Assembly: GCA_037013495.1 (NCBI GenBank)
Contig: CM072810.1
Coordinates: 81,948,449 to 82,012,448, forward strand
Origin: Hippophae tibetana
Taxonomy: Eukaryota > Streptophyta > Magnoliopsida > Rosales > Elaeagnaceae
Direction: 5' to 3'
DNA length: 64,000 bases
Positions within the stretch are counted from its first letter, which is position 1, and each line of letters begins with the position of its first letter. Positions 23,122 through 35,404 of the stretch are shown piece by piece. The notes under the pieces are model-generated. The model saw only the letters and a program-made list of their open reading frames with translations. It searched no databases and was not told the origin of the DNA. Position numbers and translations under genes: made by a program.

Positions 23122-26100
23122 ATGAAGAACACCGCCCCAGCTACACCAAACATAGACGTTCCACCAATGGAACGTGGCCGTGAGGAAGTTCGGAAAGTCC
23201 CAAAGGAATATCGAGCCAAGTCAAAAGACATGCTTTCTAGCTTGGAAGCACGAGTTGGGAATGCACAGGACAGCTTAGGGGAGCTGTTCGAACGGGTGGA
23301 CAACTTGGAGGAACGTTGCAATGGCTTGGAGGCCGAGGATGTGGAGATCCATGCAGCGGTCAAGATGTCCCTTAATGAGCTAGATGGTGGCTTAAGGCAA
23401 GAGATTGATGGGTTAAAGGTGGAACTTGCCAAGGTAAGGGATCTTGTCCAAAGAGAACTTGTTAATGTGTTGCTTAGAATGGAGGATATGGGTGGTGATC
23501 TAGCTCTATGTAAGCGGGTTATGGCCGTGGGAACTAGTGCAACCACCGTCATTGAAGCTAAGAGGGTGGATGTTCCCAAGCCTAAGACCTTCAATGGTGT
23601 TAGGAATGCTAGGGAAGTTGAGAACTTCTTATGGGGGCTAGAACAATACTTTGAGGCTACTGGCATAACGGACCATGCCAGCAAGATCCGAACTGCAGCC
23701 ATGTATTTGTCCGACACTGCGATGTTGTGGTGGAGACAGAGGCATGGAGATGTGCAACGAGGGGTTTGCACAATTGATACCTTTGAAGATTTCAAAAGGG
23801 AGTTCAAAATGCAGTTCTTCCCCGTAAATGCTGAAGAGGAGGCAAGAGGCCGTTTGCGACAATTGAAGCAAACAGGTAGCATAAGGGACTATGTGAAGGA
23901 GTTCATAACCTTGCTGCTAGAAGTCCCTGACACATCTGACAAGGATGCCCTATTCTTGTTTATGGACGGTCTCCAATCGTGGGCTAACCTTGAGCTCAAG
24001 CGACGTGGTGTCCAAGACTTGTCTTCGGCCATTGCGATTGCAGAAAGCTTTATTGATTACTCTACAAACAAAGAGAGCTCCAAAGCCACAGATAAGAAGT
24101 TTGTTGGAGGAAAGAGTGGGGGAAACCACGGTAAAAGTCAGGGACCTAAGAACCATAAAGACAGCTCCTCATTCAAGCCACGGGATATGGGGAAGGAAAA
24201 GGAGGATCGTGGTGCCTCGAAGCCCCGTGTGACGTGCTTCATATGCGACGGACCGCATTGGGCACGTGAATGTCTGAAAAGAAAGGCCTTGAGTGCCTTA
24301 GTTGCTTCCACTCATGACCAAGATGGAGGCGAGTCGGACGAAGGTGCAAAGATGGGTTCTTTGCACCTACTTGGTGCATTGCAGAGCGCCCTAAAGACCC
24401 CCAAAGGCTTGATGTATGTAGATGCAGCCATCAATGGGAAGGTCGCCAAAGCCTTGGTGGACACAGGTGCAACTCACAATTTTGTTTCGGTGGAAGAAGC
24501 AAAAAGGCTCGGCCTGAAGGTTGTCAATGGAGGGGGATCTCTCAAAGCGGTTAACTCGGCAGCACTACCATTGCATGGAGTTGCTCGTGGAGTTAAGGTC
24601 AGTCTTGGTGCTTGAACTGGCCAGGTGGACTTATCAGTTGCGCCGATGGATGACTTCTCTTTTGTATTCGGCATGGAGTTCTTGGACCAGGTAAGAGCTT
24701 TCTTGGTGCCATGTTCAAACTCTATGTGCATCATGGATGGTGTGAAGGCGTGTGTGGTACCGACGGAGAGGACCACTAGACCTACTACCCAAGCTCTCTC
24801 GACACTTCAATTCAAGAAGGGGTTGAAGAGAGATGAAGAGAGTTATTTGGCCATCCTAAAGGAATACGATGATGAAGAGGCGTCGCCAAAGCCAAACTTG
24901 TCGACGGAAGTGCAAGTTTTCCTAGATAAGTTCCAGGATGTGATGCCGGAGGCATTACCCAAACGGTTACCTCCAAGAAGTGAGGTAAACCACGAAATTG
25001 AGTTGGAACCTGGCACCAGGCCACCAGCAATGATCCCTTATCGAATGGCGAGCTCAGAGTTGGCAGAATTACGGAAGCAACTCGACGAATTGCTGGATGC
25101 TGGCTTTATAAAGCCCTCTAAAGCCCCATTTGGTGCCCCGGTACTCTTTCAAAAGAAGAAGGATGGCTCGTTACGAATGTGCATCGACTATCGAGCTCTA
25201 AATAAGATCACAGTCAAGAACAAGTATCCTATCCCACTTATTGCTGATTTGTTCGACCAATTGGGGAATGCTAGATACTTCACAAAATTAGACTTGTGAT
25301 CGGGATACTACCAGGTACACATAGCCAAGGGAGATGAACCCAAGACTACTTGTGTGACCAGGTACGGTGCCTATGAGTTCCTTGTCATGCCATTTGGTCT
25401 CACTAATGCACCTGCCACCTTCTGCACTTTGATGAACAAGATTTTCCATCCCTACCTCGACCGGTTTGTGGTAGTATATCTTGATGACATCGTGATATAT
25501 AGCCGGACTTTGGAAGAACATCTAGAGCATTTGAAGAAGGTGTTCGAGGTCCTGAGGGAAAATGAGCTATATGTCAAGAAGGAGAAATGTTCCTTTGCCC
25601 AAGATGAGGTGATGTTCTTAGGGCACAAGATAAAGGATGGGGAACTCATGATGGATGGAGCTAAGGTGAAAGCCATCCAAGAATGGGAACCTCCTGCCAA
25701 GGTTCCCGAGTTAAGATCTTTCCTTGGACTTGTGAACTACTACCGAAGGTTTATCAAGTCCTACTCAGCGAGAGCAGCCCCACTAACCAACCTACTCAAA
25801 AATAACAAGTCTTGGGAATGGACAAGCGAATGCCAAACCTCATTCGAAGACTTGAAGAAGGTCATTAGTGAAGAACCGGTACTTTGTCTACCAAACCCCT
25901 CCAAGACATACGAGTTGCACACAGATGCCTCAGACTTTGCCATTGGTGGAGTTTTGATGCAGGAAGGACGTCCGATAGCCTATGAGAGCCGAAAACTCAA
26001 TGACACTGAACGCCGCTACACTGTGCAAGAAAAGGAAATGACAGCTATCATTCATTGCCTAAGGGTGTGGCGACACTACTTGTTGGGTTCTCATTTTGTT

Positions 26101-27762
26101 ATCATGACGGACAATGTAGCCACAAGCTACTTCCAGACTCAAAAGAAGTTGAGTCCCAAGCAAGCTCGATGGCAAGACTTCTTGGCGGAGTTTGACTACA
26201 TGCTGGAGTACAAACCCGGTAAGGCCAATGTGGTGGCTGATGCGCTGAGCCGTAAGGCGGAGTTAGCAGCCTTGAGTAGGCCAAGTAGTCCTCTATTGGA
26301 AAGGATCAAAGAAGGGTTGGAACATGATGCCCTTGCTCAAAATCTCCTTGCCCTCATCAAGGAAGGAAAGACGAGACGATTTTGGCTGAGTGACGGACTA
26401 CTCTATGCCAAGCAGAATCGAATCTTCGTGCCAAAATGGGGGAGCTTAAGGAAAGAGCTTATTAAAGAGTGTCATGATTCCCTATGGGCTGGACACCCAG
26501 GAATGAGGCGCACCCTTGCATTCATCAAGTCAATCTACTATTGGCCTCAACTTTGGGATGATGTTGAAGCTTATGTAAGAACTTGTCTTGTGTGCCAACA
26601 GGACAAGATAGAGTAGCATGCACCCGGAGGTTTGCTAGAGCCGCTACCTATTCCAGAGAGACCATGGGAAAGTGTCTCTATGGATTTCATCACTTGTCTG
26701 CCAAAATCAGAGGGCTTTGGCAGCATCATTGTCGTCATTGACTGCTTCAGCAAATACACAACATTCATACCTACCTCAATGGACTGCACGGCAGATGATA
26801 CGGCACGTTTATTCCTCAAGAATGTTGTGAAGCATTGGGGAATTCCTTCCAATATCGTGAGTGATCGAGACCCACGATTCACAGGGAAATTTTGGACGGA
26901 ACTATTCAAGCTATTGGGATCAGACTTGAATTTCTCCACAAGCTTTCACCCACAAAGTGACGGACAAACGGAGCGTGCTAACGTGTTGCTGGAGTTATAT
27001 CTTAGGCACTTTGTGAGTGCTAATCAGCGGGATTGGGCAAAGTTGTTAGATGTAGCCCAATTTTCATATAATTTGCAGAGAAGCGAGTCCACCACAAAGA
27101 GTCCCTTTGAGATTGTCATGGGGCAGCAACCCATGACTCCCCATGCCTTGGCTATGAGTTATGAAGGGAAGAGCCCTGCTGCCTTCAAATTTGCCAAGGC
27201 GTGGCATGAACAAGCTGAGTTGGCCCGAGCCTATCTGAATAAGGCATCTAAGAAGATGAAGAAGTGGGCTGACAAGAAACGGAGGTTGGTGGAATTTCAG
27301 GAAGGCGATTTGGTCCTTGTGAAACTGTTGCCCCAAAAATTCAAGTTCTTACGAAAGGTTCATAAGGGGTTGGTGCGGAAATATGAGGGACCATTTCCTG
27401 TTCTCAAGAAAGTCGGTAAGGTGTCGTACAAGTTGCAACTCCCTCCAAAGCTTAAAATTTATCTAGTCTTTCATGTAAGTATGCTAAAACCTTTTCATGG
27501 AGACAAGGAAGATATGAGTCGGGGAGAATCCAAAAGGGTGCCTACCGCAGTGGTAACCTCCTTTGACAGGGAAGTGGACTCAATTTTGGCGGACCACTTG
27601 ATCCGACGAAGGGGCGTACAAAGTTATAGGGAATACTTGGTCAAATGAAAGAACGCTTCTGATGTAGAAGCAAGCTGGGAACCTGAAGACTCTTTGTGGC
27701 AATTCAAAAATGACATAGAAAGGTTCAAGCTTGAAGGCACAACGAGGGCGTCGCGAACTTGA
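23122..27762 (+). pseudogene. chromovirus gag-pol polyprotein, four in-frame stops
   Basis: A single frame of 1546 codons from ATG 23122 (the first ATG after the primer site) to TGA 27760. In order: gag with coiled-coil-like N-terminus and Retrotrans_gag core (23550-24060); a zinc knuckle CFICDGPHWAREC (C-x2-C-x3-H-x4-C) at about 24237-24275; protease with DTGA at about 24460; RT (25000-25640, YLDD at about 25479-25490); RNase H (about 25860-26260); integrase HHCC finger (about 26470-26600) and DDE core (26640-27130); C-terminal chromodomain (about 27540-27740). In-frame stops are TGA 24613, TGA 25297, TAG 26614 and TGA 27646, the last inside the chromodomain where Trp is expected. Each is one transition from a sense codon. 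Without these stops it would be a typical-length chromovirus polyprotein; as read it cannot be made. Confidence 0.93.
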
Positions 27763-27773
27763 GTGGGGGAGGG
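27763..27773 (+). other. polypurine tract
   Basis: GTGGGGGAGGG directly abuts the 3' LTR and overlaps the end of the coding frame by nothing; it would prime plus-strand DNA synthesis. Confidence 0.85.
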
Positions 27774-28408
27774 TGTCACGTCCCGCTCAAATTGTCCCTA
27801 AAAATCCAAACAAATGATAGTTTCCTAAAGGATCTAGACTATTCTACATGGAAAGTTCTAGAGTTGCCTAGAGATGTCTAGAAAGAGCTAGAGTTGGATG
27901 GACTCAACTCAAGCAAGAAGACCCTAGAATATTCTAGAGCACGCTGGAGAGTGCTAGAATGGATTGGAATATTCTAGAATATGCCGGATGATTCATGAAG
28001 GATGTAGAAGCCGCTGGAAGCTTACGGAACATCCCGGAACGTGCATGAAGGAACTAGACAAACCTAGAAGATTCTAGAGTTGGCTAGAAGGCCCTAGACC
28101 CTTATGGCATAGTGTACATAAAACAAGAACTCTCTTGTATATTCTAGAAGCTAGAAGAATCTAGAAAGTGGTGGATAGCCTTAAGATTAGAGCCACACTA
28201 TAAATAGACCCATTGGTCTTCATTTGTATTCATCTTGGGGAATTCTTAGCATCTTGTAAGATAAACTCTCTCTAGAGCAATGCAAAGCATTCTTTGCAAA
28301 CTCTCTTTCTATTCTCTTTGGAGTTTCATTCGGATTCAAAGACAGACTTAGTGTAACAGACGGTGCTAAGTGTGGCACGATCTCTACTTGAAGAATAAGG
28401 TCGTGACA
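27774..28408 (+). repeat. chromovirus 3' LTR
   Basis: 635 bp, same length as the 5' LTR, with roughly 27 substitutions by eye. TATA box and heat-shock-element-like motifs are kept; one copy, TTCTAGAATATGC, is even closer to a multi-unit element. Confidence 0.93.
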
Positions 28409-28412
28409 ATAT

Positions 28413-29624
28413 GGTGGCTTGGACAGCAAGAGATTTCAGATCTGATTTTGACAGACGATTTCGACATTGAGTTAGCGTGGTTTTTGGATTTGACGGCGGA
28501 AAGAGATAAAAGGCTATTATTTTGATTAATTTTATATTTTTTTAATGAGAAAAATACTACACAAACAACGAGTAATTTTTATTTTTATTTTTTATTATAT
28601 TATATAAATATTACTATAATTTAAATAAATTATAATTAAAATATAAAAAATTATTTACTTTTATATAATATTTTTTTAATAATATGATTAAATTATTAAA
28701 CAAAAATAAATATAAAATTTAATATCAACTTCTATATTTTATGTTAATTATTATTATTTTTAAAATAATATTAAAATAAACTAATATTTTTATATAAAAT
28801 TTTAATTTCACAAAAAAAATCTACATTTTATTTAATTTTAGTTAATTTTATATGAGATTAGATATTTTAATTAATTTATTTATTTTTTTATATAATATAT
28901 TATTTAATTAAAATATTTGATTTAGTATATCAATTTAATTATTAATATATCTTTTAATTATTAAATGATTATTAACTTTTCTTTGTTAGATTTTTATAAA
29001 TATCATTATCTAATTTAATATATAAAATATATATGATGAATTTTATTAAAAAATATTTTAAACTTTAAAAAATATATATAAATATTTAAATTAAAAGTAT
29101 TAACATGATATATAAAAAATATCAATCGATCATTTAACCCCAAGAATGAGTGAGTAACTGGGACACCAACTTAATACTATTAACTGATAATTTGCTGAGA
29201 ATAATTTTAGACAAATGATCGAATTAAACTTATAACTTTAAATATGATTATTTTAATCTCATATATTTATAAAATATATATTCTATATTAGTTTCATATA
29301 CTTAGTATAAAACGTCTATTTTCATCATATATTTTTTAAATTTTTGTGCGATTAAGTAAATTATTTTATAAAATTATGATAGTAAAGTGTTTTAATTAAA
29401 AACTAACAGAATAAATATCTATACTCAAAACTATGAAACATGTCTACCATTATCTCAAGAAATTTACCCCTCAAGGAAGTTAAATTAAAAAATGATGGCA
29501 CTTAAATTTTTATTATATAAGTGGTCCTCGTTAAATTTACTTGTAATGATACCTCATAAATGTTAAGAGATGTATTATTATTATTATTATTATTTAACAT
29601 TAAGTTTTACTGATTTTTTTGTCT
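28413..29624. other. AT-rich intergenic sequence
   Basis: No gene recognised. A (TTA)n run is at about 29575-29595. The first ~90 bp (28413-28500) are less AT-rich and continue the DNA into which the chromovirus inserted, but without a usable frame. Confidence 0.6.
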
Positions 29625-30149
29625 GTTCGATACTACAGAAATAGGCATTAAAGTCGGTTTTTAACCGACTTTAAATTTAACAACTTAAAATGTAAAGTCG
29701 GTTCATGCCATGAACCGACTTTACCCGTACATTTTATGATTTTTTTTATTTTTATTTTTATTTTTCGTATTATTCAATATATATATAGCATAAAAAATTA
29801 AAATATAAATAATAATACAAATAATTAAAAATTTAAATATATTTAATTACTTGATAATTAAATTTATTACAAAACAAATAATGTATATATAATACATATA
29901 GTTAACTTAAATTACAAATAAAATAATGTCGTCAAAATGTGATTATGCAATCGAGTAAGCTTGATTGGCCTTCACAAGCATTATGACAAAAAAACAGCTT
30001 ATACATATAATAATTCATATTTCCCTACATACATGAGCACGTAAAACATCTATCAAAAAAATAGTCTAAATTTCAGACATACGAATGAAAAAAATAAATC
30101 ATTATAAATATTATCATCAAAAAGAGATTACCACATACAACGACATTCG

Positions 30150-30485
30150 ACGAACTCATATTAGCACTTTATTAATCATTTGTCTATATATATGAAGTTA
30201 TCTTGAATCTCTACTAGTATTTTTAATGCTATATATAATGAACTCTAAATATGAAATCAAGTGTAACTTCGATTTCTTACTTGGCTTGTGTGAATTTTGG
30301 TGCCCTTAAACATATGGAACACGTTCATGGGCACCAAAACTCATACAAACCAAGAAACAAATCGGAGTTACGTACACCTGATTTGTCCATTTAGAACTCA
30401 TTATAGCATTAAAAATACTAGCAGAGATTCCAGATAAATTCATATTTATAAACAAATGATTAATAAAGTGCTAATATGAGTTCGT
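30150..30485. repeat. 336-bp hairpin built from a plant mobile domain (PMD) fragment
   Basis: Inverted repeat: arm 30150-30305, spacer 30306-30328, arm 30329-30485, roughly 85% matched by eye. The plus-strand reading of the left arm, with one frame slip, gives IFNAI ... YEIKCN.DFLLGL.EFWCP, and the minus-strand reading of the right arm the same family sequence, typical of the PMD N-terminal segment before the FVFPWGE block. The 9-kb CACTA has one arm plus the next PMD segment at 61035-61290. If transcribed, the region would fold into a long imperfect duplex. Confidence 0.75.
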
Positions 30486-30519
30486 AAGGAAAGTAGGAAA
30501 GAGATTTTAGCAAAATATT

Positions 30520-30864
30520 GATTTTTTTTCCAACAACCATGGTAAGTCGGTTCAAACTCTTTTTCATTTTCACTCATTTCATTAATTGACCTCTTTCGTT
30601 TCCCTACCTTAGTGAGTTTTTTTTTTCATCTTTCCATATCGTTTGAATGTCATCCTATTCAATTGCCTTAATATCTCAATACCTTGCAAAGGTCGAGTTG
30701 CATGATCATGATCTTCTTCACCATCGAACGGTTTCTTTTGGTATCTAAACTTGTGTCCAGATGGAAAAAATCTTCTATGTTTTCTATAAGAAATGTTTCA
30801 TCTTTTCATAACCTTTTGTTTCATGTCTTGATAAATTTATATAGGCAGGAAAATCATTAATTGC
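30520..30864 (-). pseudogene. Tnp2 transposase, central fragment
   Basis: Minus-strand sequence co-linear with 55230-55530 of the 9-kb CACTA (shared block HLDTSLDTK...RSMVKK and the basic stretch after it). It contains stops and is truncated at about 30520, where the internal deletion of the element begins. Confidence 0.65.
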
Positions 30865-32073
30865 TTATAAAAGGACCCCCTTTAAGTTAAAGTGTTCTTT
30901 TTTATGTGCATCGTAAACATTTACACCATCATTCCACAACATCTTTAAATCATCTATCAGAGGCTGCAAATATACATCAATATCAATACCGGGTTGTTTT
31001 GGTCCTGAGATCAATAATGTTAACATCATGAATTTTCTTTTCATACATAACCATGGAGGAAGGTTGTATGTTACCATAATTACTAGCCAATAACTATATC
31101 TACTACTAAGGGAACTAAGTGGATTAATTCCATCAGTAGCAATAGCAAGATGAAGATTGCGCGGATTAGATGAAAATTGAGGAGATAAATTATCTACTAC
31201 TTTCCAATTTAGAGAATCATAAGAATGACGTAGCACCCCATCATCAGATATATTATTTGAATACCAAGTCAACATCTTTGATGTCTCTTTACTTTTGAAC
31301 AACCTTTGAAAGCGAGGAATCAGAGGAAAATACCAAAGAACCTTTGCAGGCACGCATTTCTTATATGTTGTCTCATTTGTACCATGCTTCCATATCGATT
31401 CTTTACATATCGAAAAATCATCTAATGTTTCATATTATTTTCTATAAAGAATGCAATCATTTACACAAGCATGAATCTTATGATATTCCATGCCAAATTG
31501 ACTAAGAGATTTCTTCACTTCATACATTGAAGATGGAAATTCAATACCCTCAGGAAACATATCGACTAGTAGATTTAGTAATTCTGTGAATCCCTTGTCA
31601 GAAAAACCATGTTTTGCCTTCACATTGTACAAATGAACCAATGCCGACATTTTAGTGTATTTTTTGCATTTTAGATACAACGGTTTTTCGGCATCTTCTA
31701 TAAGTTTATTAAAGGTTTCGGGATCATCCTCGCGTAATTCATCTTCAACACCATGAAACATATTTTCTATCTGTACATTATGATAAGATGTATATAATCC
31801 ACTCACATTCTTATTTATCTTTTCCCCATGAGTATTATCAATATTTTCTCCATGATAATACCAACATTTATAGCTCAATGGAATACCATTACGGATAAGG
31901 TGATACTTAACCTCATCAAATTCAAGAAATCGCTCATTTTTACATTTAACGCATGGGCATCGAATCATACTACTTCCAATATTACTATTTCTACAAGCAA
32001 ATTCCATGAAACTTTCAACTCGAGAAATATAGTCTTGCTCAATTCTACACTTTGACATCCAAGATTTGTTCAT
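30865..32073 (-). pseudogene. Tnp2-like CACTA transposase, N-terminal half
   Basis: Two open frames in the same frame, 32073-31435 and 31353-30865, separated by a TAA at 31435-31437 (GAA in the related copy). The N-terminus (MNKSWMSKCR, then FMEFACRNS and C-x2-C-x4-RF) is the transposase-associated domain of plant En/Spm transposases; the second part (CVPAKVLWYFPLIPRFQRLF) starts the transposase_21/Tnp2 core, which recognises element ends and catalyses excision. The later catalytic part is deleted. It is better preserved than the same region of the 9-kb copy. It cannot make an active enzyme. Confidence 0.85.
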
Positions 32074-33045
32074 TTTCTATTAATGACATTAATTAAACAT
32101 ATTACTTAATTATGTATACAATGAATATATTTCAAGTATTATTATATATAAATTTCCTAATTATTAGAATATATATCAAAACATACATAATGCAAAATAG
32201 TTATCATTTTAATCATTTTACAAAACCATTTCTATACAAATTAAAAAATAAGCAACATGTTAGCATGAATATATAAAAACCAATCACGCACTTTGGTTGA
32301 TTCTAATTTCTAAGCATGTTACTATATCATAATTAAAAAGTAATATTAATTATACGTATATAAATAAATTTGTCCATACATAGTAAACCCACAACATTTT
32401 ATATACTATTTTCACATAAAATAAGTCAAACATAATAACAAATAAAATAAAATAAACATACCTAAATCAAAAATTTATACAAAATATAAAACAAACTGAA
32501 TAATAAGGTACAAAATTCTACTTAATAAAATATAATTATTTATAATATATAAATAAATTTATCCACACACAGTACATATATATAATCCATCAAACCCACA
32601 ACATTTCAGATATTATTTCCATGTAAAATAAGTCAAACATAATAACAAACAAAATAAAAAACATACCTAAATCAAGAATTTATACAAAAAATGGGTATAA
32701 TTTTTTTTAATATTTCGCTCAAAAAATAGTAAATTTGAAAGATAATGAGAAGAGGAATATAAATTACAAAACGACGTTACAAATGGTGGTCGGAGGTGGC
32801 CAAAAATTTAGAAAAAAGGTGGCGCACAATGTAGATTTTGGGAGAAAATGGAGAAGAGTGAGGAAGAAAATGGAGGAGAGAGAGGAAGAAAATTGGGTTC
32901 TACGTAAAAAATGACCCAAATTTGGATATATTAGGTGGATAGCGTCGGTTTTACACCAAACCGACTTTAAATTCATTATAAATCGGTTTTTTTCAAAAAC
33001 CGAATTTACATAGCGACTTAAATACCTCTTTTTGTAATAGTGGTT

Positions 33046-35236
33046 GTTATTAAAGTAATTTTGTTTGTGATTTTTTGTCGCTTAGTTTTGGTAATAAACT
33101 TATAAGTTATTTAATTTTTAAAAAATCTTTAATCACTCTTTAAATAATAATAAATATTTTATTAATAAATTTATTTACTTATTAAATGATAATTTTTAAT
33201 TAGGAATAATATGATCGATCTTTAATTTTTCCTCCATCTTCAATATCTCTATTTTCTCGCTTCCATTTTTCAGTTATACATGGTGTGTTAGTTTTAAGTG
33301 GTATAAAAACTGACACCAATTAAAACTTAATTAGAGATTTTAACACATGAGTGATTAGTAAAAATTAAATGGTAAACTCATATTTAAAATCATTAAAGAA
33401 TAAAAAATCATTTAATCATTATTAAGTTAAAAAAACTCAACTTAATCCCAAAACGAAATAAAATCACAAAAAAATTTAGAGTCTCCAAGAAACTTAAAAG
33501 AATTGAATATTATTAAAGATGTGATTTTATAAGAAAAACTAAGGTTTTTTTTATCACAAATCAACACTTAATAAAATTTATAACGATTTTAACTCTAAAT
33601 ATCAAGATTGGAGATTTAGAGGTTAATCATCAAAGAAAAATAATTTTAAAGTTAAATTTGCTCTTATTTTTTTATATATGTATGAATATATTAAATTTTT
33701 TAATTAAATCTTAATTTTAAATTATTATTATATTTAAAATTAAAATATGCACTATTGATATATGATGTTATAAAAATATTGATATATATATATATATATA
33801 TTATTTAATATAAACATTATTAAAATATTGAATAAAATATGCTAATTATTATTCGTACTTCAATTTACTCGAGAATGTTTTGATGAGGATGTTTAGCAAT
33901 AAAAACAAATTTAAATGAATATTTTTTTTATATTTGTTAGTGTTAATTTTTAAATTTTAATTATTTATTTTTATATTTATTATATGCGGTGAATTTAAAG
34001 TTATTAATAAAAATAATTTTTAATTTTTAAATTAATAATATAATTTAAATTTAAAAAATAAAAAAACAATAAGTAGCTAATCTTATTTCATTAAGTGTAT
34101 ATTATGATTTATTTATTTTTTTGTTTATAGTTAGGTTTAGTTTTATTAACGAATTAATAATTGTTTGAAAGCACAATATATCAGTTCGACAGTTCCAATA
34201 AATAAAGGGAGGGGTTCTCTTTTATGAAAACTAGCTTTCTCTCTTATGAAAGCGAGAAAGGTAGCTTTCATAATTTTACATTTACCCTTAATAAAAACAA
34301 TCACATTTGCTTAAATTGTTTGAAAAAATTTATTTATACAAAAAAATTTATGTAAAAAATTTATAAATTTTAAAAATAAATTCGATTATCTTATTTAAAA
34401 ATATCAACCATATAATTTCATAAATTAATTAATTGTTTAATATAATTTTATTTTTAATATCTTTTAATAAAAAATATATATTTATATTTATATAAAAATT
34501 ATGTGAGAAAATTAAACCTATAATTTACCGTTCATATCTTTTGAAACGGCTACAATCTCTTCCATGCAATGAAGAAAAACAGTACTTATATCATCATTTT
34601 TTTCTCTTTCCTTTTCTTTTTTAGCGAAAAGAAAAAACAAAATTATTTCCTTTTTATATTAAAAAAGGCTTATTGTATTCTTTAAAAAAAAAAAACTTCA
34701 ACACAAAATGTATACGAGTTTTAAAATTTTACAAACTGAGCGGAAAAAATTCACATAAATCATTCTATTTTCATAAATTAAATATATTAATTATTTTATT
34801 ATAAATTATTATATTTTAATTATTTTATAATTAAATTTTTATTTTTTAATCTGATAGATTTTAGTAATTTAAATCACTTTGATTTACAAATTTTAAAAGA
34901 TTTTTTTGAGTTATTTTACTAACAATGTCTATTAATTAATTTAAATTTAATATTTTCATTTAAAAAACGTTTAAAAATATAATAATAAAGTGATTAAAAT
35001 GTATCAAATTAAAAAACAAATAATTAATACAATAAATTTATAAAAATAAAATGAATGAAATGTTATATTATCTTAAAATTAAATACATTGATAACTCCGT
35101 TTCTTAACAAAATATTATTTAATTAATTAAAAATATTATTTAAATTTAAATAATATCTTCAGAATTATCTCCATCAAATTTGTCACGTATCCAAATAAAA
35201 TAGTTCATTACTTTAATTTTTTGAAAAACCTTCTCT
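33046..35236. other. AT-rich intergenic sequence
   Basis: No gene recognised. A (TA)n tract is at about 33782-33801. A less AT-rich patch at 34200-34275 has repeated CTTTCATGAAAGC/GAAAGGTAGCTTTC-like words but no clear element ends. Confidence 0.6.
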
Positions 35237-35404
35237 GATACATACTATTATCATATTAAGTTGACCGACTCAAAGATAAGACCTTATAAACTATCCAAGT
35301 TAAGTCCAGTCCAAGACGAAAGATAAAGTACTTTAGACATCTCACTCATGCTAGAGACCGAGTTCAATGGCAGCTCAAGCCTGCCTAAGTTCGAGCCTAA
35401 TGAC
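35237..35404 (+). repeat. older LTR remnant, left part (host of Athila insertion)
   Basis: With 48851-49145 it appears to form one LTR-like unit interrupted by the Athila element: the right part has a TATA box (GTTATAAATAG, about 49032) and ends in GACGTCCACCATGG, a context common after plant gypsy LTRs. No coding part follows, so it may be a solo LTR. Boundaries are uncertain. Confidence 0.4.

Larger units (their letters stand above)
22444..28408 (+). mobile_element. Ty3/gypsy chromovirus, full length, decayed
   Basis: A 5965-bp LTR retrotransposon: LTRs 22444-23078 and 27774-28408 (635 bp each, TGTCACG...CGTGACA), primer site 23081, one continuous gag-pol frame 23122-27762, polypurine tract 27763-27773. 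Flanks share ATAT (22440-22443 and 28409-28412), a 4-bp target duplication. By eye the LTRs differ at roughly 27 positions (about 4%), so the insertion is older than the Athila copy. The coding frame is kept with four in-frame stops and no obvious frameshift. The C-terminal chromodomain places it in the chromoviruses; the clade is not assigned. Confidence 0.95.
29628..33042 (-). mobile_element. CACTA deletion derivative, 3.4 kb, TSD GTT
   Basis: The right (transposase 5') end is the reverse complement of a CACTA terminus (TAATAGTG ending 33042). The left end is mutated to CGATACTACAGAAA in place of CACTACTACAAAAA. Flanking 3-bp duplications are GTT (29625-29627 and 33043-33045). Subterminal GTCGGTT/AACCGAC motifs are at 29652-29725 and 32940-33000. 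It carries the N-terminal part of a Tnp2-like transposase, then jumps to a captured PMD hairpin and the left end; compared with the 9-kb copy it lacks the rest of the transposase, the second gene and the Ulp1 region. Confidence 0.9.

Noticed and set aside
22890..23882. 330-codon minus-strand frame over the chromovirus LTR and gag
   Set aside because: Overlaps a clear gag frame on the other strand; Ser/Leu-rich composition is a shadow of it.
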